A stretch of DNA of 64,000 nucleotides, taken from contig CANLQD010000003.1 of assembly GCA_947493175.1 (NCBI GenBank), positions 868,001-932,000 of the forward strand, read 5' to 3'. This DNA is from an uncultured Flavobacteriaceae bacterium (lineage in GTDB: Bacteria > Bacteroidota > Bacteroidia > Flavobacteriales > Flavobacteriaceae). Of this stretch, positions 17,222 to 27,149 are shown piece by piece. The notes beneath the pieces are model-generated. The model had not been told where the DNA came from. It ran no database searches and worked only from the letters and a program-made list of their open reading frames with translations. The position numbers were made by a program, and so were the translations under genes. Position 1 is the stretch's first letter. Each line of letters begins with the position of its first letter.

Positions 17222-20200
17222 CTATCCCTTGTTAATTTGAGCCAATACCGTAGGGTCTTGAATCTTATGGTCTTCGGCAAATAACTTCATTTTTGAAATC
17301 AACTCCGCTGTTTTGGGGTCGTCATCTACAAAGGGTAAGAACATACGGCCACGATGTTGGCTATGTACGGGAATAATATTCAGGGCCAGCCCTTTTTTAC
17401 TCACATTGGCACTCCCCAGATGAATGCTATATTCACCTAACGTACCTGTAATAACAATATGACGTTCTTTCACATCAACATTGTCGAGCTTGAACAGACG
17501 GGCCGATTCTTTGGCCAGTACCCCTCGCATTTCCATGGTACTGTGACTTGCCTCGGGGTCTACGCCTCCAACGTGTGCAACACTAACTACCAAATCTACA
17601 TCGCGCATGACCTCACTAAACACAACCGGCGGAATTTCTTCCATCGGTAAGGGTTTGTAATCTTTTAAGGAATGGAAACATACGTACTCCAAAGTTGGTG
17701 CTTCTACATCGGCAGGGGAAAACCAATCGGCCATGGCGTACATGGTAGCGATAAACCCATGTTTGTGATACACTTTTTGGAGTCCGTCTTCCCGATTCAC
17801 CGTCCACCCTCGGGTTCGCAATAACGCAACGGTCTTTTTAGGCTGAATTTGATGCCCTTGGTATCGTTCGGAACGGTAACTGCGCTCGCGCTCATCTTCG
17901 GTCATCACGTACAACTCCCTAAAAACTTGTTTAAAGGGTTGTACGATACGGTTTTCGAAGAGGTATTTTTGATAGCTATCCCACTGAACCGCTTCGTACA
18001 GATGGGAGGCATGGGCAATAACAAGATGGTCGGTAGCTTGTAAAGTATGCTGCTTTCCATCGGTACCGACCAATATACCTTCTCTATAAAATCCCGATAC
18101 GTTAGTATTCGGATTAATCAACACCAGTTTACCCAACATCGCTTTCACCACCGGATGCCGCATGATCTTTTCTATTTCTATAGCATCAAAGGCATCTTCA
18201 CGAATCATCGCATTTTCCAACGACAAACGTGTTCTCGAATACTGTTTGGCCAAGTAACTCTTACCTTCTTTAAGCAGTGCCACTTTTTTATCTTTTTTGT
18301 ACTTGGCCGGAATGGTCTTTTGTGCTTTCTCCCCCTTGTACACAACGATATCGGCCTTGCCCTGTTCATTTACCACCAGCTTTATCGTTACATCATCAAA
18401 GGTGACCGTATCGTTCTCCATGATTTTTTCAGTGGCTTTGCCCTCCATGGCCCAACCAAAACGTATGCGGTCTTCAAAGCCTGCATTTCTTGACAGGTTG
18501 TCCAAGGCAATCTCAGCGGCATTTCGTTCACTTTCTTGACGTTGTGCCCCAAACTGTTTGCTTTCCTTTATAAAATTTTGAATCAGGTTATAGCGGCTCA
18601 ATAGATCTTTTTCAGCATTCGCCTTGCTTAGCGGGATAAGACCCAAAGCCCTTAAATAGTCTTTATCGCGCTTTTCCTTTATTTTCTTGAGGGTAGCGGT
18701 GATTTTTACTTCCCCCAACATGACGCTGGAATACAATTTCACCTGCCGGTGCCCATTGCCATGCGAAATGTATTTTGCCGCATCGTGCAGAATTTTCCAA
18801 TTGGCTTTTCCCAAATTTTGATATACTCGGTTGAACCAATCGATATCAATCGCACCTTTTGCCAAGTCGTTTTTAGGAATATTGGAATAACGAGAAACAA
18901 TGGTTTCTTTCTGGGCGCTCATATAATCGGATGCATGTGCGTGAAACCACCAAATTGCTCCCTCTAAGCCATCAATATCTAAATAGCGGCCTATCCATGC
19001 TGCCCATTGGGTCGCATAACAGGCTACTTCCATCAAACGTTTTTTAGGGATCTTAGCTCCTTGGATCCCCTTGGCGAACGATTCATAGGTATCGGTTGCA
19101 GCGGGTATACTTAAACCTAAAATGGTACTAAAGTTCGCCTTCTTACTATCTCTGTGGTAGCTGTATCCCCGATCTAGGTTTTCTTTCCCTAAACGCTCTA
19201 AAATTTGAAACACATATGATGCTCCTTCTACCTCTACGAAACTCGAAATGAATTCGGAAGCTTCTGTGGATAAGTCGCCCCGTTCTAACTCTACCTGAAG
19301 CAGATTCTTTTTTAAACGAGCCATTTTGGTAACCGTCAATAGCTGGTCTTTGTATCTTTTTGTGCGATAGTTCACACCACCATCCAACAAGCGGAACAGG
19401 TCTGGTTGATACAATGCCTGAAAAAGTAAATTGTCCTCTGGCAAAATTCCTTTTTCGTAAAGGCCCAATACCAAATGTATATGAGGTGGATTTATCTGTC
19501 GGTCTTGATTTTTTTTATCGGTCACCATTTTTACATCGGTAACGATCTTTGGGAACCCAAGCCGTTGTGCAAAAAGATAAAAATGTAGATCATAGTATCG
19601 TTTCACTAGCTTGGTATCGACTGCCATTAAAGTGTTCAATTCATTATCGGAGAGCCAAAATCCCGCCTGAGATACCAAATTTGTCCATAAAATAGCACTA
19701 CTGTGTTGGTATCGAGGTATTTTTATATTTCTTGTTTTAAACACTTCGGGACACCGAGCGATCATATCTTCCAAAACATCTATCTTGTATTTGATAAGTG
19801 TTAGCTCATCCTTGTTTGCTTGGTGTAATGCCGATACAATGGTTGCTATTTTTCGATTGATACTATTATATGCACCTTTCTTATCAATTTTTAAACCTTC
19901 CAAGTCCGGATAGTACGACTTAATGAAATCGGCCATTTCATAGTACCGAACAAAAGGTTCTCTGTAGGCATTCAAATAGAACAATGCATAAAACATTTCA
20001 AAATCGTTCAAGTTGCTTTGGGCATACCAGTCTTTCCAAACTGTGGCCAGGGGCAAATCGTTTAGATAGTCCTGTGCCGTAAAACCTTTTTGATTCCGGG
20101 TTTTAGGCTGTACAACCTCGTTCAACAAAACTGTTTCCACAGCACCTTGATACCCCTCGTATTCGTATTCATGATTTCGGTTCGCCTCAAAGATTTCTAT

Positions 20201-22294
20201 CAGCTCATTTATTTGGGAAATGGTCTTTTTTTCGTCGACCAACCCTTTCATACGAAATCGTGATTTCGATTTCATGAGACCAAACAGTTGTTTTTTCTCC
20301 TCGAACTTTGGGAGTGGCTTGATCAAAGGGGTAATGTTATCGTAATCGATGGCCCCGAAGCCATTTGCAAAGCAAAATTCACTGGTCGGCCCCTTAGAGA
20401 ACTTAGCCAGAAATACTTCCTCGTTCTTGTTAAGGTTTTTTCGTTCTTGATAGTCGGTAACTAGTTCTGATACGAATTTTGGATAACGGTCCTCGTCTTC
20501 GAGAACGGTCAATATTTCCAAACCGGCCAAACGTTGTTCTATTTTAGGGGATGCCACTAAACTTTTGGTGGTAGTTTTTAATTTCCCCTCAGGTTGTTGT
20601 ACAAGCAATTCAATGGTATGCTTTCGCAGGTCTTTCCCTTTTCTGGCAAGCAATTCCTCAAGCAGCGCCAGTTCTTCCCGTTCCAAATCCATATGGCGAA
20701 AACCTTGTATACCAGTGGCCATAACGGCCCCGTTACGGTCTTTGACGGCCTGTTGTAGCAATAGGCGTTGCCAAGCGTCTTTTTTGAGTTCCAACCTGGG
20801 GATTTCTTTCCGATTTCCTTGGTAATAGTGTCTTGAAAGTGAATAGGTATAGTGTTTTGGAAAAACTTTTCGCATAAAGGCTTCTCTAGCCCGACTTGGC
20901 AGTTTTGCCAAATCTTGGGCCAATAAAATCATTTGCGCTTCTTTGCCATAACGAATCAAATAGTTATAAAAGTAATAGGGTGTAATCTGATACTTCTTCC
21001 ATTCGAAAACCGTACCGCCGAACCACTTACCATCTGCCGGTAGCTGATCGGCAGTCTGCTTTACTTTTTCGAAAAACTCATTCGTCCATTCAAAGGCGGG
21101 AGCATTCACCAGCATCCAATAGTCGAGCTCTATATCTCGCCCCCAATTGGCTTGCATGTAGGGCACCAGTTCATGTTTGGTACGTACCGTTTCATATATA
21201 AAAAACAGTGCCAACAACTTCTTCTCTTTGGGTATCCCTGCATCAAAAACCAGTTCAAAAGCTTGGGAATTGGTTGTTGTCACATTGGTCAAGGCTTTTG
21301 ACCAAAGAGCGATATATACTTCTAGATGATCCTTGCTTTTAAGTGCCTCTGTGGCCTTTTCAGGCTCATCCATAAAGCTCGCCGCCAACGCTAACGTTCG
21401 CTTGATTGTTGCCTTTTTAGGAGCGTCCCAGCCAAAACCGAACCAGGTGTCTACAGCGCGGACCACACTGCTAAACCGAACCAAATCCTGTTCTAAAATC
21501 GTATTGATCAAATAGCGCAATGCTCCCAGATGCGTTTCGTCCAAGGTTTCCAAGATGGTCTGTCGCAACCCTTCTTGCCGTTGTGCGGCCAACAACAAAC
21601 TTTCCACCAATTTCCAATTCTCTTTCTTATCAGTGAGCAAGAGTGCTTTTATGATGTCTCTTGAAACGGTGCCCACTTCATCTTCGCCCTGAACAATGTC
21701 GGTGACGACCTGTTGTAATTCTGTATGCCCTTCTTGTAGTACTACCGCAAACAGATAGGCATTGGCCATATTGCGATAATACCCGTTCAACTGTGCTTGC
21801 TCTGTAAAGCTACAATCGGCGAAACCGTATGAAGAGGTGTTGCAAAGGGTTCGCAAACGCACGATGGCTTGTTGCATGTGGTTTGTATTTGGCGCCATAC
21901 GAAAAGGCCGCCTATGATGTCCCGATTGATAAGGGAGCGTCATTGAAAGTTTCCAAATCTTGGAAATGTACGGGGCCCGCAAATCACCGTAAAGTAATCG
22001 AGCCATTTTTTCACCTTCTTTGGAGTCCCAAGGATTTAAAGATAAATCTTTCCCAAAGGCATCGATATACAGTTGTATAACCGTTGTGTTATCGGACCTG
22101 TTAGGAATTTTGTTGGTAAGTAACTTCCCCAGGGTTTGATATGGTTTTGAAAAACTGCCAAACGACTCGTTTTTAAAATCGAATTTCCTTTTGTTCTTTA
22201 AAATGGTTTCTACCTGTTCTTTTGAAATCATCGACGGTAACTTTTCTTTTAGTTTTTCACTTTGATCTATTGTATCAATGCTTTTACTTTCCAA
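17222..22294 (-). CDS. Giant DUF4132-family protein
   Basis: The 1690-residue protein is mostly alpha-helical repeat-like sequence, with a C-terminal third that matches the DUF4132/MolR pattern: RGWTVNREDGLQKVYHKHG, VVFSEVMRDVDLVVSVAHVG, EYSIHLGSANVSKKGLALNI and a final HRGRMFLPFVDDDPKTAE. DUF4132 proteins (E. coli YehI and relatives) occur with WGR, AAA and vWA genes in putative conflict or stress systems. No WGR domain or signal peptide is seen. The first ATG (22294) overlaps the upstream gene by 28 nt; an alternative at 22231 would not. This gene anchors the 15.2-22.9 kb operon. Confidence 0.85.
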   Translation of the reverse strand: MESKSIDTIDQSEKLKEKLPSMISKEQVETILKNKRKFDFKNESFGSFSKPYQTLGKLLTNKIPNRSDNTTVIQLYIDAFGKDLSLNPWDSKEGEKMARLLYGDLRAPYISKIWKLSMTLPYQSGHHRRPFRMAPNTNHMQQAIVRLRTLCNTSSYGFADCSFTEQAQLNGYYRNMANAYLFAVVLQEGHTELQQVVTDIVQGEDEVGTVSRDIIKALLLTDKKENWKLVESLLLAAQRQEGLRQTILETLDETHLGALRYLINTILEQDLVRFSSVVRAVDTWFGFGWDAPKKATIKRTLALAASFMDEPEKATEALKSKDHLEVYIALWSKALTNVTTTNSQAFELVFDAGIPKEKKLLALFFIYETVRTKHELVPYMQANWGRDIELDYWMLVNAPAFEWTNEFFEKVKQTADQLPADGKWFGGTVFEWKKYQITPYYFYNYLIRYGKEAQMILLAQDLAKLPSRAREAFMRKVFPKHYTYSLSRHYYQGNRKEIPRLELKKDAWQRLLLQQAVKDRNGAVMATGIQGFRHMDLEREELALLEELLARKGKDLRKHTIELLVQQPEGKLKTTTKSLVASPKIEQRLAGLEILTVLEDEDRYPKFVSELVTDYQERKNLNKNEEVFLAKFSKGPTSEFCFANGFGAIDYDNITPLIKPLPKFEEKKQLFGLMKSKSRFRMKGLVDEKKTISQINELIEIFEANRNHEYEYEGYQGAVETVLLNEVVQPKTRNQKGFTAQDYLNDLPLATVWKDWYAQSNLNDFEMFYALFYLNAYREPFVRYYEMADFIKSYYPDLEGLKIDKKGAYNSINRKIATIVSALHQANKDELTLIKYKIDVLEDMIARCPEVFKTRNIKIPRYQHSSAILWTNLVSQAGFWLSDNELNTLMAVDTKLVKRYYDLHFYLFAQRLGFPKIVTDVKMVTDKKNQDRQINPPHIHLVLGLYEKGILPEDNLLFQALYQPDLFRLLDGGVNYRTKRYKDQLLTVTKMARLKKNLLQVELERGDLSTEASEFISSFVEVEGASYVFQILERLGKENLDRGYSYHRDSKKANFSTILGLSIPAATDTYESFAKGIQGAKIPKKRLMEVACYATQWAAWIGRYLDIDGLEGAIWWFHAHASDYMSAQKETIVSRYSNIPKNDLAKGAIDIDWFNRVYQNLGKANWKILHDAAKYISHGNGHRQVKLYSSVMLGEVKITATLKKIKEKRDKDYLRALGLIPLSKANAEKDLLSRYNLIQNFIKESKQFGAQRQESERNAAEIALDNLSRNAGFEDRIRFGWAMEGKATEKIMENDTVTFDDVTIKLVVNEQGKADIVVYKGEKAQKTIPAKYKKDKKVALLKEGKSYLAKQYSRTRLSLENAMIREDAFDAIEIEKIMRHPVVKAMLGKLVLINPNTNVSGFYREGILVGTDGKQHTLQATDHLVIAHASHLYEAVQWDSYQKYLFENRIVQPFKQVFRELYVMTEDERERSYRSERYQGHQIQPKKTVALLRTRGWTVNREDGLQKVYHKHGFIATMYAMADWFSPADVEAPTLEYVCFHSLKDYKPLPMEEIPPVVFSEVMRDVDLVVSVAHVGGVDPEASHSTMEMRGVLAKESARLFKLDNVDVKERHIVITGTLGEYSIHLGSANVSKKGLALNIIPVHSQHRGRMFLPFVDDDPKTAELISKMKLFAEDHKIQDPTVLAQINKG

Positions 22295-22854
22295 TGGGTG
22301 ATGGCATGTACCAACTCTTTGTAATGCTTATCGAACCTTGCATTAGGTGTTACGGCATACTGCTGCATGTATTGCTCCTTTTCCTGAAGGGCATATTCCA
22401 AAAAATGTACAACACATGTTATTTGTGGGGTATTCAGTAACGAGAATCGGTCTCTCGAATAGTCCGATTCGAGTTGATATGTTAGGGCGAACCGCACTTC
22501 TGGCGGAAAATGTTTGAAGGTTTTATCCTCATGTAATTCATCTTCCTCGGCCAAAAAAACCTCTAAATCGAACAACAAAAGAAGTCCCAAGTGAAAACGC
22601 ATTCCCTTAGCATCAAAAAAAGATAGGGAGCTATTGCACTTATAGAGATCTACTATTGGAATTTTTTGCCAATCTTCACGTTCATCTTTTGTTTTTAACC
22701 GATTGTATTCAGTCATGTCCTGAATTCTGTCGTCCAATGCCCGACCTTCCCAAAGACCCACACCATCTTCCAATGTAACACCTTCGAACGCTTTATAAAT
22801 TTCTCCGATTAGTTGGGTTTTGGTCAAGGTTGTGGCTTTAATGGTGTGGTGCAA
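22267..22854 (-). CDS. DUF6714-like protein
   Basis: The 195-residue protein has the layout of DUF6714: an N-terminal IGEIYKAFEGVTL helix, a W-x-x-I segment, FFDAKGMRFHLGLLLLFDLEV in the middle (a [YF]-[YH]-L-P-like helix) and a C-terminal QITCVVHFLEYALQ helix. No signal peptide. It overlaps the start of the DUF4132 gene by 28 nt, which implies coupling. It begins the operon; a TCCCT palindrome lies 65 nt upstream of the ATG. Function unknown. Confidence 0.7.
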   Translation of the reverse strand: MHHTIKATTLTKTQLIGEIYKAFEGVTLEDGVGLWEGRALDDRIQDMTEYNRLKTKDEREDWQKIPIVDLYKCNSSLSFFDAKGMRFHLGLLLLFDLEVFLAEEDELHEDKTFKHFPPEVRFALTYQLESDYSRDRFSLLNTPQITCVVHFLEYALQEKEQYMQQYAVTPNARFDKHYKELVHAITHWKVKALIQ

Positions 22855-22918
22855 TCTTTCCTATTACTTCAGAAACAAGGCACGACCTAAAATTAGCGTA
22901 ATAACGTATTTTGAAGCA

Positions 22919-22932
22919 CCCTGTTTTCAGGG
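22919..22932 (-). promoter_or_regulatory. CCCT-N6-AGGG island palindrome
   Basis: Minus-strand reading is CCCTGAAAACAGGG. It lies 64 nt upstream of the 22854 start, heading the DUF6714/DUF4132 operon. Confidence 0.45.
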
Positions 22933-22952
22933 AAAATAGATGCTAGGAAGGG

Positions 22953-23453
22953 TTATTTCAATAAGGTTTCAATATGATGTACCATATCCTGTAGCTCGGG
23001 CTGGTAGAGTTTGCCAATAAAATGAGGGTTCTCTTTCCTATATTTTTCCAACATGGAAGAACCGCGCGCTTTGGAGTACGTAATATTCGCTATTCGATCG
23101 CACAGTTTTATGAAGGTGGCATTAGGTGTATCTCTAATTCCCTGATAGTATTTGTCATTGGCACGCTCACTTCTAGTTCTACCCTTTTCGTTCGTGAGCG
23201 CATAGGCGAGCTCTGCCACTGTTGCATTGGTGTGTTCCAGAACGTCGTTATACGTTTCCCTGGCATCTTCAATAATATCATGTACCCAACAACCGCAATA
23301 CACATTCTCCCTCTCGGACTCTTCTACCAAATGAATGAACATTTGAGCCACTTCATAGACCATATTCAAATGGAAAGTATAAGGTTTCTCATCATATTCA
23401 TGATTTACTTGTAAATGACGGTCGGTAGCATACTCTATGGTTTTTTGTAACAT
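22953..23453 (-). CDS. HD-domain phosphohydrolase (MESH1/SpoT-hydrolase-like)
   Basis: The 166-residue protein has the metal-binding pattern of small HD hydrolases: YTFHLNMV (first His), CGCWVHDIIEDARETY (HDxxED) and a later KLCDRIANI (Asp). The HDxxED form is that of (p)ppGpp hydrolases such as SpoT and stand-alone MESH1. It could therefore remove the alarmone or a related nucleotide, although substrate is inference. It is a single gene, with a 70-nt gap including the CCCT palindrome on its downstream side. Confidence 0.82.
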   Translation of the reverse strand: MLQKTIEYATDRHLQVNHEYDEKPYTFHLNMVYEVAQMFIHLVEESERENVYCGCWVHDIIEDARETYNDVLEHTNATVAELAYALTNEKGRTRSERANDKYYQGIRDTPNATFIKLCDRIANITYSKARGSSMLEKYRKENPHFIGKLYQPELQDMVHHIETLLK

Positions 23454-23615
23454 AACCTGATGTTTTTAAGTATCATCAAAGCGTTCTTAGTATTGCTCTC
23501 TCCAAATCGACATGTAGGCTATCAGCATAGGTGACTTTTTTATATCCTTCATGAGCTCCAAAAGTATACTGCCGACTTTGACGGTTCTAGAAGAACTAGT
23601 TTCACATCCTTTTGT

Positions 23616-24758
23616 TCAACGCTCGCTTCGTTCTTCGGGCAGTAAATCGTTCTTGAACGGATTTTTGACAAATGGAAATGCAAATTGTTTTAAAAATCCC
23701 TTTGGAAAGGAAGCATCGACCAAACCGGTTCCACTGGGCCATTCGTTGCCGGGCAGGTAATAGGTTCCGAAAATTTTATCAATAAACGGAAATACAACAG
23801 CAAAGTTTTTACCGTAGTGCTCCGGTTCTTTACAGTGATGCCAGTGGTGGTACTGTGGTGTGGTAATGATATACTTCAAGAATCCAAAGTTGATATTCGT
23901 ATTGGCATGGATCAACACCGCATGAACAGCTATAAAAACGATATAAACATTAAAAGTAAGGGTCGAGAAGCCAAGGACGTATAACGGAATATACGACATG
24001 CTCCTGGTAAAAAATATGTCGATAAAATGGGTACGGGAGCCCGCCAGCCAATCCATGTTCTCCGTAGAATGGTGAATGGAGTGAAATCGCCATAGAAAAT
24101 AATGGGAGTGAAAAATACGATGTGCCCAGTATTGAAACAGGTCGGTCACGACCAATGCCAACAAGAGCTCTACTACAAAGGGAAGTCCGTTTACCCATGT
24201 GTGCACACTTTCCAAGTTCATCCAGCCAAAAAAGGCCACGGCCGGTTTTTTGGTCAGCACCCCGAACAATTGAATGGCCAAATGACTGATACCAAAATAA
24301 ATAAGATCTGTGCGCCATTCTTCATGAAACTTTGACTGCAACTTGTTTTTGGGAAAGGCCAATTCTATAGGTACGAAAATCAAGACCATGACCAAAAGAT
24401 CCAGAATCAACCAGTCCAATCCAAGGCTCCAATTCATCTTTTCGACGGCGCGTCCCTCTACGGTCAAACCTCCTAGCAGCACGGCCATAGTGCCCAAGGC
24501 CACTCCGACCACTGCCAGTTTTTTATTTTTGGCAAGCAATATACTTACCAAGGCAAAAAGGAAGGTCGCAATAATGGCCCCCAGCATAAGATTCTCCACC
24601 ATTGAAGGGGTATATAGCTCACGAAACTCCGGAGTGGTCAATTGCTCCGGAAACTTAAAGCACAGGATACCCGCTAGTGACAGCGCACCGAGGAATATGG
24701 ATACTGCTCCGCTGATTTTACCTTCGCCGACGCGCATGCGTTTTGTATGACTCTCCAT
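23616..24758 (-). CDS. Sterol desaturase / fatty acid hydroxylase family membrane protein
   Basis: The 380-residue protein has several transmembrane helices and the histidine clusters of the fatty acid hydroxylase superfamily: HRIFH (residues ~213-217), HSIHHS (~226-231) and TPQYHHWHH (~303-311). These bind a di-iron centre that oxidises lipid C-H bonds in the membrane. The first ~130 residues add four more hydrophobic helices, an N-terminal extension seen in some bacterial members. Substrate unknown; it may modify lipids such as ornithine or hopanoid-like lipids. It stands alone within the island. Confidence 0.88.
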   Translation of the reverse strand: MESHTKRMRVGEGKISGAVSIFLGALSLAGILCFKFPEQLTTPEFRELYTPSMVENLMLGAIIATFLFALVSILLAKNKKLAVVGVALGTMAVLLGGLTVEGRAVEKMNWSLGLDWLILDLLVMVLIFVPIELAFPKNKLQSKFHEEWRTDLIYFGISHLAIQLFGVLTKKPAVAFFGWMNLESVHTWVNGLPFVVELLLALVVTDLFQYWAHRIFHSHYFLWRFHSIHHSTENMDWLAGSRTHFIDIFFTRSMSYIPLYVLGFSTLTFNVYIVFIAVHAVLIHANTNINFGFLKYIITTPQYHHWHHCKEPEHYGKNFAVVFPFIDKIFGTYYLPGNEWPSGTGLVDASFPKGFLKQFAFPFVKNPFKNDLLPEERSER

Positions 24759-24936
24759 TTCTTTTACTTTGGGTTATGGTTGGTTTAATCTAATATGCTT
24801 TGATAATCAACGCTTCGAATGCAAGGTTAATTGTATCTTTCGCTATTGTTTAGGCTTAATTACCCTTGGCACCTATACCTTTTTGATTCAAAGCAATAGC
24901 CTTTTCGATTCGTTCGCTCCTTATAAAACCCTCATT

Positions 24937-25347
24937 TCATGGCCAAGGCCCTAGGATGATAAACGCTTCTTTTTGTTCCCATTCGCTATCATCAACAAGA
25001 AAACAATTACCTTGATCATATAGTAAACTGTAATAAGGATCATCTGGTTTTTCGGGATGCACAAAATCAATCACTATTTTCAATCGAAGTGTCTCGGATA
25101 GAACTTTCGCTATCTTTTGCTGATAGTATTTCACCACTGCTTCGTTGGTTTCGGTCAAAACTATTTCCAAAGGGTAGGCATTAGAAAAATCGGTCACCAG
25201 ATAAAACCCCATACCATTAGGTTTTGGATGCATACTATTCTCATCATCGGAATACATATTGATATAGAACCAGTCTTTTTCCGAAAAGTTGTTTTCAAAA
25301 AATCGGAGCAAAGCTTCGGGGCTCAGTTTTTTATTTACAAGAATCAT
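24937..25347 (-). CDS. Hypothetical protein
   Basis: The 136-residue soluble protein begins MILVNKKLSPEALLRFFENNF and ends EWEQKEAFIILGPWP. It has no signal peptide and no motif I recognise. It starts 18 nt after the stop of the leucine-rich-repeat gene and is probably co-transcribed with it. Small soluble partners next to LRR/DUF proteins are typical of immunity-like clusters, but function is not assigned. Confidence 0.72.
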   Translation of the reverse strand: MILVNKKLSPEALLRFFENNFSEKDWFYINMYSDDENSMHPKPNGMGFYLVTDFSNAYPLEIVLTETNEAVVKYYQQKIAKVLSETLRLKIVIDFVHPEKPDDPYYSLLYDQGNCFLVDDSEWEQKEAFIILGPWP

Positions 25348-25364
25348 TCAATAAACTTGTTCAA

Positions 25365-27119
25365 TCAATAATTGGCGACTTTGATTTTCCGAGTTCTCAG
25401 TTCGTTGACCAGTTCCTTAGAAAAGTTCATTTTGTTGGTAGCCTTTAAGTTGGGCAGATATTGAATATCTTCGATAGACTTTACATCAAACTGCTCATCC
25501 TCCCCATCCCAGAATGGAATGATCTGACGGTAGATTTCATCTCCACCATCCGGTTTTAATTCCTTAATATCGATGAGCAGTTCCATTGGGATTTCCAACT
25601 CCCGAAAATAGACCTCTGCCTCGGGGATACGATCGTAGCCCTCTTTCTCTATATCAATTTTGCGTTTTTTATAGGATTTTACGAAGCCCCAGATATCAAA
25701 TTTGGGCACCAATACCTGATCGATATACATGAGCCTGTTAACAACCATTAATTTGAAATTAAAATCGTTCTCGAACTTAAAATTACCTTTGGGATAGGTT
25801 TCTAATTTCGCTTTTGCCTTTGGGTCATAGAGTGCCTGATTGCGCATTTCTACTTTCACTACTTTTTTAGGCAGTTTCAAGAGACCCCCCGGAAGACTTG
25901 TAAACGGATTCTTTTGAAGGCGCAGTTCCTGGAGGTCTGATAGGGTAGCTATCGAATCTGGTAGGGAAGTAAGCCCTGTTTGAGTAACATCCAATATTTC
26001 AAGATGCGGCAGTTTCCCAATCCATTCCGGGAGCGCCTGTAACGGATTCCCATTTAACCGCAGTATTCTAAGATGCTTCAATTTTAATAGTGCCTCGGGT
26101 AAAACCTTCACTTGATTGTGCTCCAAATTCAACTCTTCTAATTGCTGTAGCAGACCAATTTCTTCGGGAATATCAAAGAAATTACAATTGGATACATCCA
26201 ATGTCTTGAGGCTTTTCAACTGTACGATTTCACTCCAATCGGATATTGCATGACCAGTAAAACTAAAATAGCGAAGACTTTTTAGGGTATACAGTTCTAA
26301 AGGTATTTGATGAAAGACTTTCCTGTCGGGATACCCATCGGTAATCGATATACTCAGATCGACTATATATGGTAATTGAGGTACGGCATTGAGAAGCTCA
26401 TTCGAAAGCCCGCCTACATTATCCAATGAAAGGGCCTTCAGGTTTTTGAATTGCACTAGTTTTTCCGGACTTAAATCCTTGACCGATTGTTTGTAAATGG
26501 CAAGTGATTTCAGATTGGTACAACGAAATAGTTCTTGCGGTATTTCAAAACCATAACCTATGTATTGTTTTAAGACAAACGGCCCGAACTCACTAGAGCT
26601 TGCGAGGTTATAGATATCTGAATAATAAGCTCTAGGATGCTTTTTTGCATAAGCGAGTACTTCTTCGAGATAGCGGTTCTTGTCCACTTTTGCCGCATAC
26701 GGGTTGGTACTGTTGTAATCGTCATCGGTACAGTAGCCGTAGACTTCGCTATTACCCAATCTTCCCAATCGTTCTTTTAGGGTGCTGCGCAAACCCCTGC
26801 GCAAGACGATGTCGTCATACAATTCTCGAAACTGATGTGAAGTACTCAACTTCAAGAGCCCACCAAGACCTGTTCCCAAAAACCCCCTAAACTCTTTTTT
26901 ACTTAAGGCGACCAACCGTATTTCGAACATGAACTCCCCTTTCTGCGCAGGGTCATGAGAAGGTCGGGTCGGGGGAATTATTTGACAGACGGAGTACAAT
27001 TCCTGGCCATACCCATCATTCTCTTTAAAGAAGATATCCCCAAACGGCGTATGTCCGAGGACGGTTCGCTTTTTATGATCCTGTATGACCGTATCCAAGA
27101 TTTTATTTTCTAAGACCAT
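25365..27119 (-). CDS. Leucine-rich-repeat protein with DUF6892-like C-terminus
   Basis: The 584-residue protein has about ten leucine-rich repeats from residue ~190 to ~425 (LKALSLDNVGG, LEELNLEHNQVKVLPEALLKL, LRILRLNGNPLQALPEWIGKL). After them, FNFKLMVVNRLMYI, DGGDEIYRQIIPFWDGEDEQFDV and LPNLKATNKM match the DUF6892 pattern. No signal peptide, so probably cytoplasmic and protein-binding. It shares repeat style with the 855-residue LRR/DUF1963 protein at 30.3 kb. Role unknown. Confidence 0.8.
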   Translation of the reverse strand: MVLENKILDTVIQDHKKRTVLGHTPFGDIFFKENDGYGQELYSVCQIIPPTRPSHDPAQKGEFMFEIRLVALSKKEFRGFLGTGLGGLLKLSTSHQFRELYDDIVLRRGLRSTLKERLGRLGNSEVYGYCTDDDYNSTNPYAAKVDKNRYLEEVLAYAKKHPRAYYSDIYNLASSSEFGPFVLKQYIGYGFEIPQELFRCTNLKSLAIYKQSVKDLSPEKLVQFKNLKALSLDNVGGLSNELLNAVPQLPYIVDLSISITDGYPDRKVFHQIPLELYTLKSLRYFSFTGHAISDWSEIVQLKSLKTLDVSNCNFFDIPEEIGLLQQLEELNLEHNQVKVLPEALLKLKHLRILRLNGNPLQALPEWIGKLPHLEILDVTQTGLTSLPDSIATLSDLQELRLQKNPFTSLPGGLLKLPKKVVKVEMRNQALYDPKAKAKLETYPKGNFKFENDFNFKLMVVNRLMYIDQVLVPKFDIWGFVKSYKKRKIDIEKEGYDRIPEAEVYFRELEIPMELLIDIKELKPDGGDEIYRQIIPFWDGEDEQFDVKSIEDIQYLPNLKATNKMNFSKELVNELRTRKIKVANY

Positions 27120-27149
27120 ACCTAGTAACTTTATAGTAGGACAAATAGA

